Shown here in pieces: positions 30,164 through 39,782 of a stretch of DNA of 64,000 bases (position 1 is the first letter of the stretch; every line of letters starts with the position of its first letter). The position numbers and the translations under genes are program-made. The notes beneath the pieces are model-generated. The model saw nothing but the letters and a program-made list of their open reading frames with translations. It did no database searches and was not told the DNA's origin. This stretch comes from Gemmatimonas sp. Its GTDB lineage: Bacteria; Gemmatimonadota; Gemmatimonadetes; Gemmatimonadales; Gemmatimonadaceae. Location of the stretch: positions 1 through 64,000 of the forward strand of contig JAAVWC010000004.1 of assembly GCA_023910675.1 (NCBI GenBank), written 5' to 3'.

Positions 30164-30581
30164 GGTGCCTCCGCGCACGTGGTGATGAGTCCTCGGCGGC
30201 AGCGCCCGACAATTCACGCCACCGTGTGGCAAGCGCCTCGCGCACGGTGCGTTCGTCGACGCCCAGGCGCAGCGCTTCCACAACCAACTGCTCGACTTGC
30301 GTGGAGAGGAGCGCCGCGCGGTCGGCCGCCGAGGCATGGCCGCTGCGGGCGACGACCGTTCCGACGCCGGGGAGCACTTCGAGCAGGCCGTTGCGCACCA
30401 GCTCCGTCACCACCTTGTGGGCGGTGTTGGGGTTGATGCGCAGCGCCTGACTGAGCTCGCGCACCGACGGGAACGGCGTTCCGGCGGGCAGGAGGCCGGC
30501 GACGACGGCCTTGGTCGCGGCGTAGACGACCTGACGATAGGGGGACTCGCCGGGGGTCAGGGATACTGGGAACGGGAGCAT
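30153..30581 (-). CDS. GntR-family regulator, YtrA type
   Basis: A 142-residue repressor with a winged helix-turn-helix (SPYRQVVYAATKAVVAGLLPAGTPFPSVRELSQALRINPNTAHKVVTELVRNGLLEVLPGVGTVVA; residues ~13-75) and a short C-terminal helical domain, typical of the YtrA subfamily, which regulates downstream ABC genes. The ATG at 30581 has GGGAG-like sequence only after it; upstream codons run into repeat C, so I exclude them. A perfect 12-bp palindrome lies 13 bp upstream, a likely autoregulatory operator. Confidence 0.88.
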
Positions 30582-30593
30582 TGCTGTACCATG

Positions 30594-30605
30594 TGTACTA
30601 GTACA
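30594..30605. promoter_or_regulatory. GntR/YtrA operator candidate
   Basis: TGTACTAGTACA is a perfect palindrome, with another GTAC six bases to its left (TGTACCATG). YtrA-type regulators bind GTAC-type inverted repeats in their own promoter. It sits immediately upstream of the regulator's start codon. Confidence 0.65.
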
Positions 30606-30614
30606 GCTGACGTC

Positions 30615-30975
30615 AACCGCTTTGGGTCGGGGTCGGGGTTGCGGGTGGGGGTCTGGGTACGGCCACGACAGTCGGGGCACAGCTACCACAGTCGGGGTAC
30701 TGCCACGACAGTCGGGGTCTAAAAACAGTCGGGGTCCTGGCCGGGTCGGGCGCGGCGCTGCGCTGGCGCGTCGGGGTCGGGGTGCTACTGTCGGGGTCGC
30801 GGTCCGGGCTGGGGCAGCCCCGACACTTTATCCCCGACCCCGACGCGCCAGCGCAGCGAAGCGCACGACCCGGCCAGGACCCCGACCGTCGGTAGACCCC
30901 GACTGTCGTGGCAGTACCCCGACCGTGGTGGCTGTGCCCCGACTGTCGTGGCTGTGCCCAGACCCCGACCCCGAC
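30615..30975. repeat. Long inverted repeat, family C copy 3
   Basis: Same architecture as copies 1 and 2: left arm units GACAGTCGGGG, block GGCCGGGTCGGGCGCGGCGC, centre GGGGCAGCCCCGACACTTTA, and a mirrored right arm ending in CTGTCGTGGCTGTGCCCAGA. It fills the space between the GntR promoter and the S9 peptidase promoter. The copy is ~8 kb from the other two. Confidence 0.94.
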
Positions 30976-31077
30976 CCCTAGGCCCCGACCAAGAGCGACA
31001 AGAGACGCCAGGGCAACGCCGCCAAACGCCTCCGTGCTTTTCCGCGTATCTTCGGTCGTCCTTCATCAGGAGTCCCA

Positions 31078-33993
31078 ATGCACTCGTCCGCCCCGCGCCA
31101 CTTCGCGCGCGCCCTAGGACTGTCTCTCGCCGCCTGCTTCGCCGCCGCCCCAATCCTGTCCGCGCAGCCCCCCGCGCCGTCCTCCCCCCGCCCCATCACC
31201 GCTGCCGATATCTCCGCCTGGAAGTCGCTCCGCGGCGCCACGCTGTCGGCCGACGGCGCGTGGTTCGGCTACACCCAAGCGCCCAACGAAGGCGACGCCG
31301 AGGTGGTGCTGCGGCAGACCAGCGCCACCGGTACCGTGCGTCGTTATGCGGTGGGCGAAATCCCCGCCGCCGCGTCGCCACTGCACCTCTCCACCGACGG
31401 CAAGTGGGCCGCCATGCTCGTATATCCCAAGGCCGCCGAACAGCAGCGGCTGCGGCAGCAACGTCGACCGGTGCAGAGCAAGGCACTGCTCGTGAACCTC
31501 GCCACGGGAGAACAGCGCGAGTTCGAGCGCGTCCGCCGCATCGCCTTCGCCGGCGACGCCCCCACGTACGTCGCGTTACAGGCGTACGGCCCTGATGCCC
31601 CGGCCGGCGGCGGCGCCGGTGGTGCTGGTGGCCCCGCGCCCGGCGCGCCCGGTATGGGCGGGAACGCGCCCGGCGGCGGCGCCGCACGCGTGGAAGGCAC
31701 CGACCTGTTGCTGCACGAACTCGGCACGAGCGCCGTGTTCAACATCGGCAACGTCGCCGACTTTGCCTTCGACGAGAAAGGCCGCTGGCTCGCGTACACC
31801 ATCGACGCGCGTGAGCAGGTGGGCAACGGCGTGCAGCTGCGCGAGCTCGCCACCGGCGTGGTGAAGAGCCTCGATGCCGGCAAGGCCTCGTTCCGTCGTC
31901 TCGCGTGGAGCGACACCGCGGCGAGTCTCGCGTATCTCAAGGGCACCGCCGATAGCGCGGGCACCGACACCACGTGGACCGCCGCCGGCATGTCGCGCGT
32001 CGGCTCGCCGACACAGCGCGCGGTCACGGTTGGCGCCGGTACCACCGTGGCGCTGCCCAATGGCATGGAAGTGAGCCCCGACCGCACACCGCGTTGGCTC
32101 GAGGCGCAGGATGCGCTGCTCATTGGCTTGCGCGTGGCCGCACCGCCCGTCCCCAAGGCGGAGCAGCTCGAAGACGACGACCGTCCCACGCTCATTCTGT
32201 GGCACCACAAGGACGCGCGCCTGCAGTCCATGCAGCTCGTGCAGGAGCAGGCCGACAAGGGCTTCTCCTTCATGGCCACGTACCTCCCCGCCACGCAGAC
32301 GGTCGTCCAGCTCACCGACGCGAGCGTACGCACCGCCACCATCGGCGTGCGCGACGATCTGTTGCTCGGCTCCGACAACAGTGCGTACGAACGGCAGGCG
32401 AGTGTCGACGGCATTCAGCGCCGCGATGTCTATCTCATCAACGCGCGCACCGGTGAGCGCACGCTCGTGAAGAAGGACGCGCGCAGCCAGGCGCAGCTGT
32501 CGCCGGATAGCCGCACGGTACTCTTCTGGGACGACGGCCATTGGCAGGCGTACGACGTGGCGTCCAAGGCCACGACCAACATCACGAAGAGCGCGCCGGT
32601 GTCGTTCGTCGATACCGAAGACGATCACAACGTCGACCGTCCGCCCACGCAGGTGGTGGGCTTCAGCAAGGATGGCAAGTCGGTACTGCTGCAAGACAAT
32701 TACGATGTGTGGCGCGTCAATCTTGCCGGCACCAGCTACACGAATCTCACCGTGGACGGCCGAGCGAAGCGCATTCGCTACAGCCGTCGCATTGTGACCG
32801 ATGCGCGTGAACGCGGCATCGATCTCACGAAGCCCATCTACATGGTGGCGATGCAGCATCTCACCAAGAAGGAAGCGTTCGTGCGCCTCGATCCCGCCAA
32901 GGCGGGCGCGGTCGTGCTGAGCGGCTGGCGTGATGCGCGTCTCGCTCCGGTGAAGGCGCGCGACGCGGACGTATGGGTGGGCAGCATTCAGACGTCGGCC
33001 CGTTTCCCCGATTGGTGGCGCGTGCGCTTCGCCAACGGGACGCTCGCCGATTCCGTGCGCCTCACCGACGCCAACCCCAACATGAACGGCGTGGCGTGGT
33101 CGCCGGGCTCGCGTCTCGTGAATTACGTGACGGAGAAGGGCGACTCGCTGCAGGGCGCGCTCTATCTGCCGGCCGGCTACCAGGAAGGGAAGTCGTACCC
33201 CACGCTCACGTTCATCTACGAGCTGCAGTCGGACAATCTCAACGCGTTCTACTCGCCCACCTACTCCAGCTCACCCAACGCGCTCATTGGCGTGCACACG
33301 TCGCGCGGCTACGCCGTCTTTCTGCCGGACATCGTGTACAAGCTCAATGATCCCGGCATGAGCGCGGTGTGGAGCGTCGTGCCGGCGGTGAAGGCCGCCA
33401 TCAAGACGGGCGTCGTGGACTCGGCGCGCGTGGGGCTGCATGGCCACTCGTGGGGCGGCTACCAGACGAGTTACCTCGTCACGCAGACGAACATCTTCAA
33501 GAGTGCCGTAGCCGGCGCGCCGCTCACCGACATGGTGAGCATGTACAGCTCGGTGTATTGGAACACGGGCGGCACCAATCAGGGGATCTTTCAGAGCTCG
33601 CAGGGGCGCTTCAAGGGCAACTTCATCGAGAACAAGGAAGCCTACGAGCGCAACTCGCCCAATCGTTTCGCCGACAAGGTAAAGACGCCGCTCATCATCA
33701 TGCACGATGACAAGGACGGCGCCGTCGACTTCAATCAGGGGATCACGTACTACAACACGCTGCGGCAGCTCAACAAGGATGTGATTCTGCTGGAGTACGT
33801 GGGCGAGAATCACGGGCTGACGCAACTGCGCAACCGGCGCGACTACTCGCAGCGGCTCATGGAGTACTGGGACTCGTACCTCAAGGAGCAGCCGGCGCCG
33901 GAGTGGCTCAAGAACGGCATCCCGCGCCTCAAGATGGACGAGCATTTGCGCGAGCAGAAAAAGAAGCTCGACGCGAAGAAGATCGCGATGTAG
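31078..33993 (+). CDS. Secreted S9-family (prolyl oligopeptidase-like) peptidase
   Basis: A 971-residue exported serine peptidase. The signal peptide ends at LSAQ (~residue 29), and AGGAG lies 7 bp before the ATG. A long beta-propeller-like region includes a Gly-rich insert (residues ~180-205). The C-terminal alpha/beta-hydrolase domain has GHSWGGY with nucleophile Ser791, Asp880 in HDDKDGAV and His912 in GENHG. It most resembles the large S9 proteins common in Gemmatimonadota and Bacteroidetes that degrade peptides outside the cytoplasm. A GTATCTT element lies ~27 bp upstream. Single gene. Confidence 0.95.
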   Translation: MHSSAPRHFARALGLSLAACFAAAPILSAQPPAPSSPRPITAADISAWKSLRGATLSADGAWFGYTQAPNEGDAEVVLRQTSATGTVRRYAVGEIPAAASPLHLSTDGKWAAMLVYPKAAEQQRLRQQRRPVQSKALLVNLATGEQREFERVRRIAFAGDAPTYVALQAYGPDAPAGGGAGGAGGPAPGAPGMGGNAPGGGAARVEGTDLLLHELGTSAVFNIGNVADFAFDEKGRWLAYTIDAREQVGNGVQLRELATGVVKSLDAGKASFRRLAWSDTAASLAYLKGTADSAGTDTTWTAAGMSRVGSPTQRAVTVGAGTTVALPNGMEVSPDRTPRWLEAQDALLIGLRVAAPPVPKAEQLEDDDRPTLILWHHKDARLQSMQLVQEQADKGFSFMATYLPATQTVVQLTDASVRTATIGVRDDLLLGSDNSAYERQASVDGIQRRDVYLINARTGERTLVKKDARSQAQLSPDSRTVLFWDDGHWQAYDVASKATTNITKSAPVSFVDTEDDHNVDRPPTQVVGFSKDGKSVLLQDNYDVWRVNLAGTSYTNLTVDGRAKRIRYSRRIVTDARERGIDLTKPIYMVAMQHLTKKEAFVRLDPAKAGAVVLSGWRDARLAPVKARDADVWVGSIQTSARFPDWWRVRFANGTLADSVRLTDANPNMNGVAWSPGSRLVNYVTEKGDSLQGALYLPAGYQEGKSYPTLTFIYELQSDNLNAFYSPTYSSSPNALIGVHTSRGYAVFLPDIVYKLNDPGMSAVWSVVPAVKAAIKTGVVDSARVGLHGHSWGGYQTSYLVTQTNIFKSAVAGAPLTDMVSMYSSVYWNTGGTNQGIFQSSQGRFKGNFIENKEAYERNSPNRFADKVKTPLIIMHDDKDGAVDFNQGITYYNTLRQLNKDVILLEYVGENHGLTQLRNRRDYSQRLMEYWDSYLKEQPAPEWLKNGIPRLKMDEHLREQKKKLDAKKIAM

Positions 33994-34025
33994 TTCGTGG
34001 AAGGGGCAGCGCGTGACGGTGGTCG

Positions 34026-34493
34026 CTACTTCACCGTGATGAGCTGCACCATCCCCTTCTCGGTGTGCGCGCGCCCGTCGCGCCCCGGAATGAGACAGGC
34101 GAGGATATAGCGCCCCGGCTTGAGACGCGCAGTCAGAAACGTCTCCTGCCGGGGCGCTATCGTATTGGTCTGGCCGAGTGTCGGCATCCAGGGCGGAATG
34201 ATCCCCTTCTGGTGATACATGTCGAGGAACTCGCGCAACGTGTGATTGGGCGGGAGTTCGAGCAGCGTCATGGCGTGCAGGTCCTGCCCGACATTCGTGA
34301 GATTGAAGGTCACGATCCCATTGCTCACGGTGGGCGGATTCCTGAAGGCGTAGTCGGCGCCTTCGACGAGCACGTATTCGACCCTCGTGGCCCTGGGTGC
34401 ACTGGCGGCCGCAGGGCGCGACTGGGCGTCGAGCGGCGTGACCAAGGCCGACAGCGTGAGCGAGAGCAGGGACCAGAGCGACTTGATGCGCAT
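34026..34493 (-). CDS. Cupredoxin-like secreted protein
   Basis: The 155-residue product begins with a signal peptide (MRIKSLWSLLSLTLSALVTPLDAQ). The mature part, YAFRNPPTVSNGIVTFNLTNVGQDLHAMTLLELPPNHTL and LKPGRYILACLIPGRDGRAHTEKGMVQLITV, has the layout of a small cupredoxin fold. His in DLHAM, Cys in LACLIPG, His in RAHTEKGM and the Met give a plausible type-1 copper ligand set. A periplasmic electron carrier or copper-binding role is likely. It is convergent with the S9 gene and has no operon partner. Confidence 0.75.
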   Translation of the reverse strand: MRIKSLWSLLSLTLSALVTPLDAQSRPAAASAPRATRVEYVLVEGADYAFRNPPTVSNGIVTFNLTNVGQDLHAMTLLELPPNHTLREFLDMYHQKGIIPPWMPTLGQTNTIAPRQETFLTARLKPGRYILACLIPGRDGRAHTEKGMVQLITVK

Positions 34494-34705
34494 CGCGACC
34501 TCGGCGATTCGCGCGGCAGCCCGTCTGCCGCGACAGGGGACATTGGCGGGTCGATTCTCGGCAAGAATCGAATGAACCCCCAGGGTGTCTGACCGAAAGC
34601 TCAGGTGACATCCGGGAGTCCCTGTTAATACTGCCGGTTTTTTCGCATCATGTAAGGTTTCGTCGGCGCGGCGCATTCCAGAAGCGTACCTTCCACCGGG
34701 TCGTC
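34494..34705. other. Divergent intergenic region
   Basis: This 212-bp region separates the cupredoxin-like gene and the sigma-factor gene and must hold both promoters. It contains a comparatively AT-rich pocket (34621-34665). I see no gene or clear palindrome. Confidence 0.4.
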
Positions 34706-35266
34706 ATGAATGCCCTGCCCTTGCCCAGCCCATTGTCGTCCTCAGCGCCCGACGCCACGATCGACCTGGCCGCCGTGCGCGCCGGGAATCCGGAGGCCTT
34801 GGCCACGGTGTACCGGCAGCACGCGGCCGCCATGCTGACGCTCGTTTCTAGAATGACGGCATCCCGCGCCGACGCCGAGGATATCGTGCACGACGTCTTC
34901 GTCGCCCTGCCGGAATCGCTCGCTCACTATGAGGAGCGCGGTCAGTTCCGTGCGTGGCTGATCCGGTTGACGACGCGCGTCGCGCTCATGCATGAGCGCC
35001 GAGCCGCACGCCTCGAACAACGTGATTCGCTTGACACCGTCGCGACGAAAGGCGACGCCGAGCGTGACGTGCTCGTCGCCGACCACGTGTATGGCGCGCT
35101 GCGAACGCTGAAGCCAGCGCTGCGCCATGTCTTCGTTTTGCGCGTGCTGCACGATCTGTCCCACGCCGATATTGCCCGCGTCCTCGGTATCTCCGTCAAC
35201 GCCTCGGAAGTCCGTTTGCACCGAAGCGTTCAACAACTTCGCCAACTGCTGAGGGGTCTCGCATGA
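34706..35266 (+). CDS. ECF-type RNA polymerase sigma factor
   Basis: A 186-residue sigma-70 family factor. Region 2 reads LATVYRQHAAAMLTLVSRMTASRADAEDIVHDVFVALPES (core-binding and -10 recognition), and region 4 reads LKPALRHVFVLRVLHDLSHADIARVLGISVNASEVRLHRSVQQLRQLL (helix-turn-helix for -35). Its stop overlaps the start of a membrane protein gene by 4 bp, the usual place of an anti-sigma factor. Confidence 0.93.
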   Translation: MNALPLPSPLSSSAPDATIDLAAVRAGNPEALATVYRQHAAAMLTLVSRMTASRADAEDIVHDVFVALPESLAHYEERGQFRAWLIRLTTRVALMHERRAARLEQRDSLDTVATKGDAERDVLVADHVYGALRTLKPALRHVFVLRVLHDLSHADIARVLGISVNASEVRLHRSVQQLRQLLRGLA

Positions 35267-36477
35267 ATACCGGAAGAGAAGACGGCGAGACGCTGCCCGC
35301 TGAGGTGCAGCAGCTGGTCGCCGCGTTGCAGCAGCGCGGCGAGAAGCAGGCCGACGATCGTTTGCTGGCGCGCATTCAGGCCAGTCGCGCCTCTGGCGTG
35401 CGGGTGTTGGTGCCCGCGCACGTCGTTGACACAGACACGTCGATGGATCTCGAGCGGGTGTGGACGCGCGCCCGCGTAGCGGTGTTGATAGCAGGCGCTG
35501 CCGCGTTCGCACTGATTGCGCTGTTCCCGCCGACGCGCGCGGTGTCGACGGCGGCGAGCCCGTCCAGTACCGCGCCCGTCTCTGCGGCACCGTCCGTGGC
35601 GGGATCGGGCGGTGCGAGCGCGCCGCGTGGCATGGCCGAACTGTTGTCGCCGTGGCCGCGCGTGGCCTATGCGCAGCAACCCGCGGGCGGACGCGCGGGC
35701 CCGCTACCGGCAATCAGTGGACTGAATGCCGCTCGTGTGGTGCCCGGCGTACGGAGCTACGTGCGGCTGTCGTCGAACGCGTACCACGACGCCCTGCCGC
35801 ACAAGCTGTACGAGATGGCAGTCGATACCCTGCGGCTGGGCGGTCGGCGTGTGATTCGCATCGTCACGACAGAACTCGGCTCTCGTGTCCTGGGCCGCGA
35901 GTCCTCCGATACCCTCGTGCTAGATCGCATGACCCTGCGCCCCCTGCGTCGCCGCGTCGATCTCGTGGTGATGCGGCTCGAACAGGATTTCACCGACAGC
36001 TCGCTGACGGAACGAGTGACGATGGTACCCGTGCCGACCCGTGCGCGAAAGCGTGATAGCGTGACGGCGCCGTTTCGCTGGGGGCAAACCGTGCGCCTCG
36101 ATCGCAAGCGCCTGTTCGTGGTGAGCGAGAGCATGTTGCGCGTGGTGCTCAGCGCGCTTCCGCTCCACGGCGGTTGGCGTGGCAGCATTGGCGTACTCGA
36201 AGGCGAGAGTAAGCTGTTCGCCCTTGGCCCGTCGGGATTTCGCAACGTGCGCGTTGCCGGCATCGATACCGTGCAGACCTTTTCCGGTCGGATCGAGACC
36301 TGGCGGGTAGAGCTCGAGACCGGTGGCACACCTGAGCGGTGGTCGGTCAGTCGAGAGACGGGCGAAACGCTGCTGACGGACGGTCGCTACGACGTGAGCT
36401 ACCCAGAGTCGCGGTCCTGGCTCGTGGGCGGATTTCGCGAAATGAACCGCCTGGTTCCCGTGCGCCGGCCCCGCTGA
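35263..36477 (+). CDS. Membrane protein coupled to the ECF sigma factor
   Basis: The 404-residue protein has a ~75-residue cytoplasmic N terminus, one transmembrane helix (RVAVLIAGAAAFALIALF, residues ~70-88), a Ser/Pro/Ala-rich linker, and a large C-terminal domain outside the membrane of unknown family. Position and topology suit a regulator of the sigma factor, with the short N-terminal helix pair doing the binding, although no zinc-binding anti-sigma motif (HxxxCxxC) is present. The function is inferred from the 4-bp overlap. Confidence 0.6.
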   Translation: MNTGREDGETLPAEVQQLVAALQQRGEKQADDRLLARIQASRASGVRVLVPAHVVDTDTSMDLERVWTRARVAVLIAGAAAFALIALFPPTRAVSTAASPSSTAPVSAAPSVAGSGGASAPRGMAELLSPWPRVAYAQQPAGGRAGPLPAISGLNAARVVPGVRSYVRLSSNAYHDALPHKLYEMAVDTLRLGGRRVIRIVTTELGSRVLGRESSDTLVLDRMTLRPLRRRVDLVVMRLEQDFTDSSLTERVTMVPVPTRARKRDSVTAPFRWGQTVRLDRKRLFVVSESMLRVVLSALPLHGGWRGSIGVLEGESKLFALGPSGFRNVRVAGIDTVQTFSGRIETWRVELETGGTPERWSVSRETGETLLTDGRYDVSYPESRSWLVGGFREMNRLVPVRRPR

Positions 36478-36804
36478 CGCAAGGAATTCGGGCATTCCGC
36501 ACACGGCGCCGGGGGAAAATTCAGCCCCGCCCGCACCAGCCGAAATCCGCCAGATTGTTCCCGTTATCTTGGATTCATTCGCTGTCGTATTTCCGAAAAC
36601 CAGAACAGTAGTAAGCTATTGTCAAACAATACGTTATCACAATTCTGCAACACCGAAAGTTTTACTCTGCCACCTTGGCGGCACCGGCTATAAAAAGAAC
36701 GGCCAAACTGTCTCTTGACTCCCGGACCCGAATACTGGAAGTTGTGCCTCCTTGCTCGCCTGCACGTGTGCTCGCGGGCAAGGGAATTCAACCATAGTAC
36801 GACA
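36478..36804. other. Leader/promoter region upstream of the riboswitch
   Basis: No gene is seen in these 327 bp, which include an AT-richer island (36590-36720). TATTGT-CAA-ACAATA at 36617-36631 is a 15-bp inverted repeat that could be an operator, and CCGTTATCTT at 36560-36569 resembles the -10-like element found before nadE. The nrdJ transcript presumably starts here. Confidence 0.4.
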
Positions 36805-36985
36805 TAGGCACTGGTCACCGGCCTCCTCCCCCAGAGGCCGGCGCTAAGATGGGAACCCGGCGCAATTCCGGGGCGGCCCCGCCGCTGTAAGGGACGACGA
36901 GGAAGCTTTCCGCCACTGCGCCAAGCCTGGCACGGGAAGGCCGCTTCCAAGGACGAATCCCGAGCCAGAAGACCTGCCAGTGCCC
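36805..36985 (+). promoter_or_regulatory. Cobalamin riboswitch
   Basis: The conserved cores of the B12 aptamer are present in order: GATGGGAACCCGGCGCAATTCC, then GGGGCGGCCCCGCCGCTGTAAG, the GCCACTG block, CACGGGAAGG and, at the 3' end, the GAATCCCGAGCCAGAAGACCTGCC box. The aptamer ends ~210 nt before the nrdJ start codon. Control of a B12-dependent ribonucleotide reductase by cobalamin normally silences alternative enzymes when B12 is plentiful. Here the riboswitch precedes the B12-dependent enzyme itself, so it could act as an ON switch or as a B12-sparing control. No clear terminator was resolved. Confidence 0.93.
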
Positions 36986-37193
36986 GAGTCCGCGCGCCCC
37001 CTCGAGGGAGGGTTCGCCGGGGATCGTCGCGCCGCACCGTGTTGCTCGAGTGCGCGCGACCCCGTTCGGGCTCCCTGCAATGTACCGCTGGGAGCTTTCG
37101 TGTTGGCCGCGACGACGCGGCTGTCACGTACGACCGGTGAAGGTCCTCGTGGGGTGTGCCTCTCACCGCTGTACCCATCTCTGGAGAGCATTC

Positions 37194-39623
37194 ATGACCA
37201 CGTCCGTCGCCCCACGCAGCAGCGAAGTCCGCCAGGCTTTTGGCAGCTACGACCACCTCGGTGTCCGCACCGTCACCGAAGTCGTCAAGCGCGACGGCCG
37301 CCGCGCGCCGTGGGACCCGGAGCGCATCACGCGCGCTATTGCCCTCGCCTTCTGGGCCTCGCGCCATGACGACGCGGTCAACCCGCACCACAACGACGCC
37401 GGCCTCCGCTTCGGCCTCGGCTTCACCGAGTTCGCCGACGTCTGCGAAATCACGCAGCTCGTCGTCAACACCGTCGAACGCAAGGCGCTCGAGCGCACCC
37501 CGACGGTCGAAGAAGTGCAGGACATCGTCGAAATGATGATCGCCGCCCGCGGCCACTGGGATGTCGCCAAGCGCTACGTCATCTACCGCGCGGCCCGCGC
37601 CCAGGTGCGTCTCCATGCCCACGGCGAAAGCGGCCTCCAGGACTACATCTTCCTGTCGCGCTACTCGCGCTACCGTGACGACCTCGGCCGACGCGAAACA
37701 CCGGCCGAAGCGTTCACGCGCGTCATGGACATGCACCGCGCGCATTTCGCCGACACGCTCGACCTCCCGGTCGCCGGCTTCAGCGGCCGCACCCTCCGCT
37801 CGCTTATCGACGAGACCGAAGCGGCGCTCCAGCGCAAGGCGATTCTCCCCTCCATGCGCTCGCTGCAGTTCGGCGGCCAGGCCATCGAGGCGAACAACGC
37901 CCGCATGTTCAACTGCGCCTTCACGCACATGAACCGCGTGGACGCGTTCAAGGAATCGTTCTTCCTGCTCATGTCGGGCACGGGCGTCGGCTTCTCCGTA
38001 CAGAAGCACCACGTCGCGCAGCTCCCGTCGTTCCCGGTGCGTGGCGCCGAGAACGAGCTCGACGTCATTCACTACAACGTCGACGACACGCTCGAGGGCT
38101 GGGCCGACGCACTCGGCGCGCTCGTCCAGAGCTACCTCGACAACAAGAAGATCGAGTTCAACTACTCCAACATCCGTCGCCGCGGCGCGCCGCTGCGTAC
38201 GTCTGGTGGACGCGCCCCGGGCCACATCCCGCTCAAGAAGGCGCTCACGGCCGTCGAGCGCATGCTCGAAGGCGTGTCGGGCCGCGCGCTGCGCCCCATC
38301 GAAGTGTATGACATCCTCATGCACGTCGCGGTCGCGGTGCTCTCGGGCGGTATCCGTCGCTCGGCCACCATCTGCCTCTTCTCCGCCGACGACGACGAAA
38401 TGGCGTCGGCCAAGACGGGCAACTGGTTCGAGACCAACCCGCAGCGCGGCAAGTCCAACAACTCGGCCGTGCTCGTGCGCACCGTGCACACCGAAAACGA
38501 GTTCCAGAAGCTCTTCGAACTGCAGAAAGAGTTCGGTGAGCCCGGCTTCTACTTCGTCGACGACGTGGAATACGGCGCCAACCCGTGCGTCGAAATCGGC
38601 CTCGCGCCGTTCGCCGTCGTCGACGAAGCCGCGCAGGCCAAGCTCGCCGAGTACGGCCGCCCCGACGTACCGCTCGGCAGCACCGTCAGCGGCTGGCAGA
38701 TGTGCAACCTCACTACCATCAACGCCAACGCCTGCGAAGACGAGGCGGGCTTCCTCGCCTGCTGCCGCGCGGCGGCGTTGCTGGGTACGCTGCAGGCCGC
38801 GTACACCACCATCCCGTACCTCGGCGCCGCCACCCGCTTCATCAACGAGCGTGAATCGCTGCTCGGCGTGAGCATCTGCGGTATCCTCGATCGTCCGTCG
38901 CTGCTGCTCAACCCGCAGGTGCTCGAGCGTGGTGCGCAGGAATGCCTCGACACCAACGCCGCCGTTGCCAAACACCTCGGCATCCCGGCGGCCGCGCGTA
39001 TCACCTGCGTGAAGCCGGAAGGCACCGCGAGCCTCGTGCTCGGCGCCGGTTCGGGCATTCACCCGCACCATGCGCGTCACTACTTCCGTCGCGTGCAGGC
39101 CGCGCGCACCGAGCCGCTGTACCAGTGGTTCAAGCTCAACAACCCGCACATGACCGAGTCGTCGGCGTGGGATCCCGACACCACCGACGTGATCACCTTC
39201 CCGGTGACCGCGCCGTCCGACGCGATTCTCCGCAAGGATGTCGGTGCCGTGCAGTTCCTCGAGTACGTGCGTCTCGTGCAGCAGCACTGGGTGGTCGCCG
39301 GCCGTCGCCATGAGTCGTACAACCCGGGCCTCCACCACAACGTCTCCAACACGGTCACCGTGCGCGACGACGAGTGGGATGCCGTGCAGCAGTTCATCTT
39401 CGAGAACCGTGGCTACTTCACGGGTATCTCGCTGCTCCGCGAAACGGGCGACAAGGTGTACACGCAGGCGCCGCGCGAAGAAGTGACCACCGAAACCGAC
39501 ATGGCCAAGTGGAACGCGCTCGTCTACCGCACCGTCGACTACACCGCGTTGTGGGAAGGCACCGACATGACCACGCTCGCCGACACGGTGGCGTGCGCTG
39601 GTGGAGCGTGCGAGATCATCTGA
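37194..39623 (+). CDS. nrdJ: Adenosylcobalamin-dependent ribonucleotide reductase (class II)
   Basis: The 809-residue enzyme reduces ribonucleotides to deoxyribonucleotides using a radical from adenosylcobalamin. An ATP-cone-like N terminus (TVTEVVKRDGRRAPWDPERITRAI) is followed by the barrel: MFNCAFTHMN with the redox Cys, FLLMSGTGVGFSV, GGIRRSATICLFSADD, and NPCVEIGLAP with the thiyl-radical Cys; the C terminus is CAGGACEII. FLLMSGTGVGFSVQ matches the RTPR-like branch. Length suits class II. GGAGAG lies 5-10 nt before the ATG. A cobalamin riboswitch is in the leader and a strong terminator follows. Confidence 0.95.
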   Translation: MTTSVAPRSSEVRQAFGSYDHLGVRTVTEVVKRDGRRAPWDPERITRAIALAFWASRHDDAVNPHHNDAGLRFGLGFTEFADVCEITQLVVNTVERKALERTPTVEEVQDIVEMMIAARGHWDVAKRYVIYRAARAQVRLHAHGESGLQDYIFLSRYSRYRDDLGRRETPAEAFTRVMDMHRAHFADTLDLPVAGFSGRTLRSLIDETEAALQRKAILPSMRSLQFGGQAIEANNARMFNCAFTHMNRVDAFKESFFLLMSGTGVGFSVQKHHVAQLPSFPVRGAENELDVIHYNVDDTLEGWADALGALVQSYLDNKKIEFNYSNIRRRGAPLRTSGGRAPGHIPLKKALTAVERMLEGVSGRALRPIEVYDILMHVAVAVLSGGIRRSATICLFSADDDEMASAKTGNWFETNPQRGKSNNSAVLVRTVHTENEFQKLFELQKEFGEPGFYFVDDVEYGANPCVEIGLAPFAVVDEAAQAKLAEYGRPDVPLGSTVSGWQMCNLTTINANACEDEAGFLACCRAAALLGTLQAAYTTIPYLGAATRFINERESLLGVSICGILDRPSLLLNPQVLERGAQECLDTNAAVAKHLGIPAAARITCVKPEGTASLVLGAGSGIHPHHARHYFRRVQAARTEPLYQWFKLNNPHMTESSAWDPDTTDVITFPVTAPSDAILRKDVGAVQFLEYVRLVQQHWVVAGRRHESYNPGLHHNVSNTVTVRDDEWDAVQQFIFENRGYFTGISLLRETGDKVYTQAPREEVTTETDMAKWNALVYRTVDYTALWEGTDMTTLADTVACAGGACEII

Positions 39624-39647
39624 TCGGCTTACGCTGATCTGGGTGTA

Positions 39648-39681
39648 CAAAGGGGAGCGGCCAAAACGGCGGCTCCCCTTT
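39648..39681 (+). terminator. Rho-independent terminator of nrdJ
   Basis: AAAGGGGAGC-GGCC pairs with GGC-GGCTCCCCTTT across an AAAAC loop, 25 nt after the stop codon, and ends in CCCCTTTCGC. The stem is near-perfect. Confidence 0.85.
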
Positions 39682-39782
39682 CGCATGGCCCGTCACGCGA
39701 ATTGGGTGGTTGCCGCGTGTCGATCCGTCCAGTATGATCGCCGTACGGCCGTTGCGAGTGAAATGCCAATCCAATCAAGGGG

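Noticed and set aside
36564..39686. Very long antisense frame opposite nrdJ
   Set aside because: It is a GC-driven mirror of the well-supported nrdJ gene and shows no domain.
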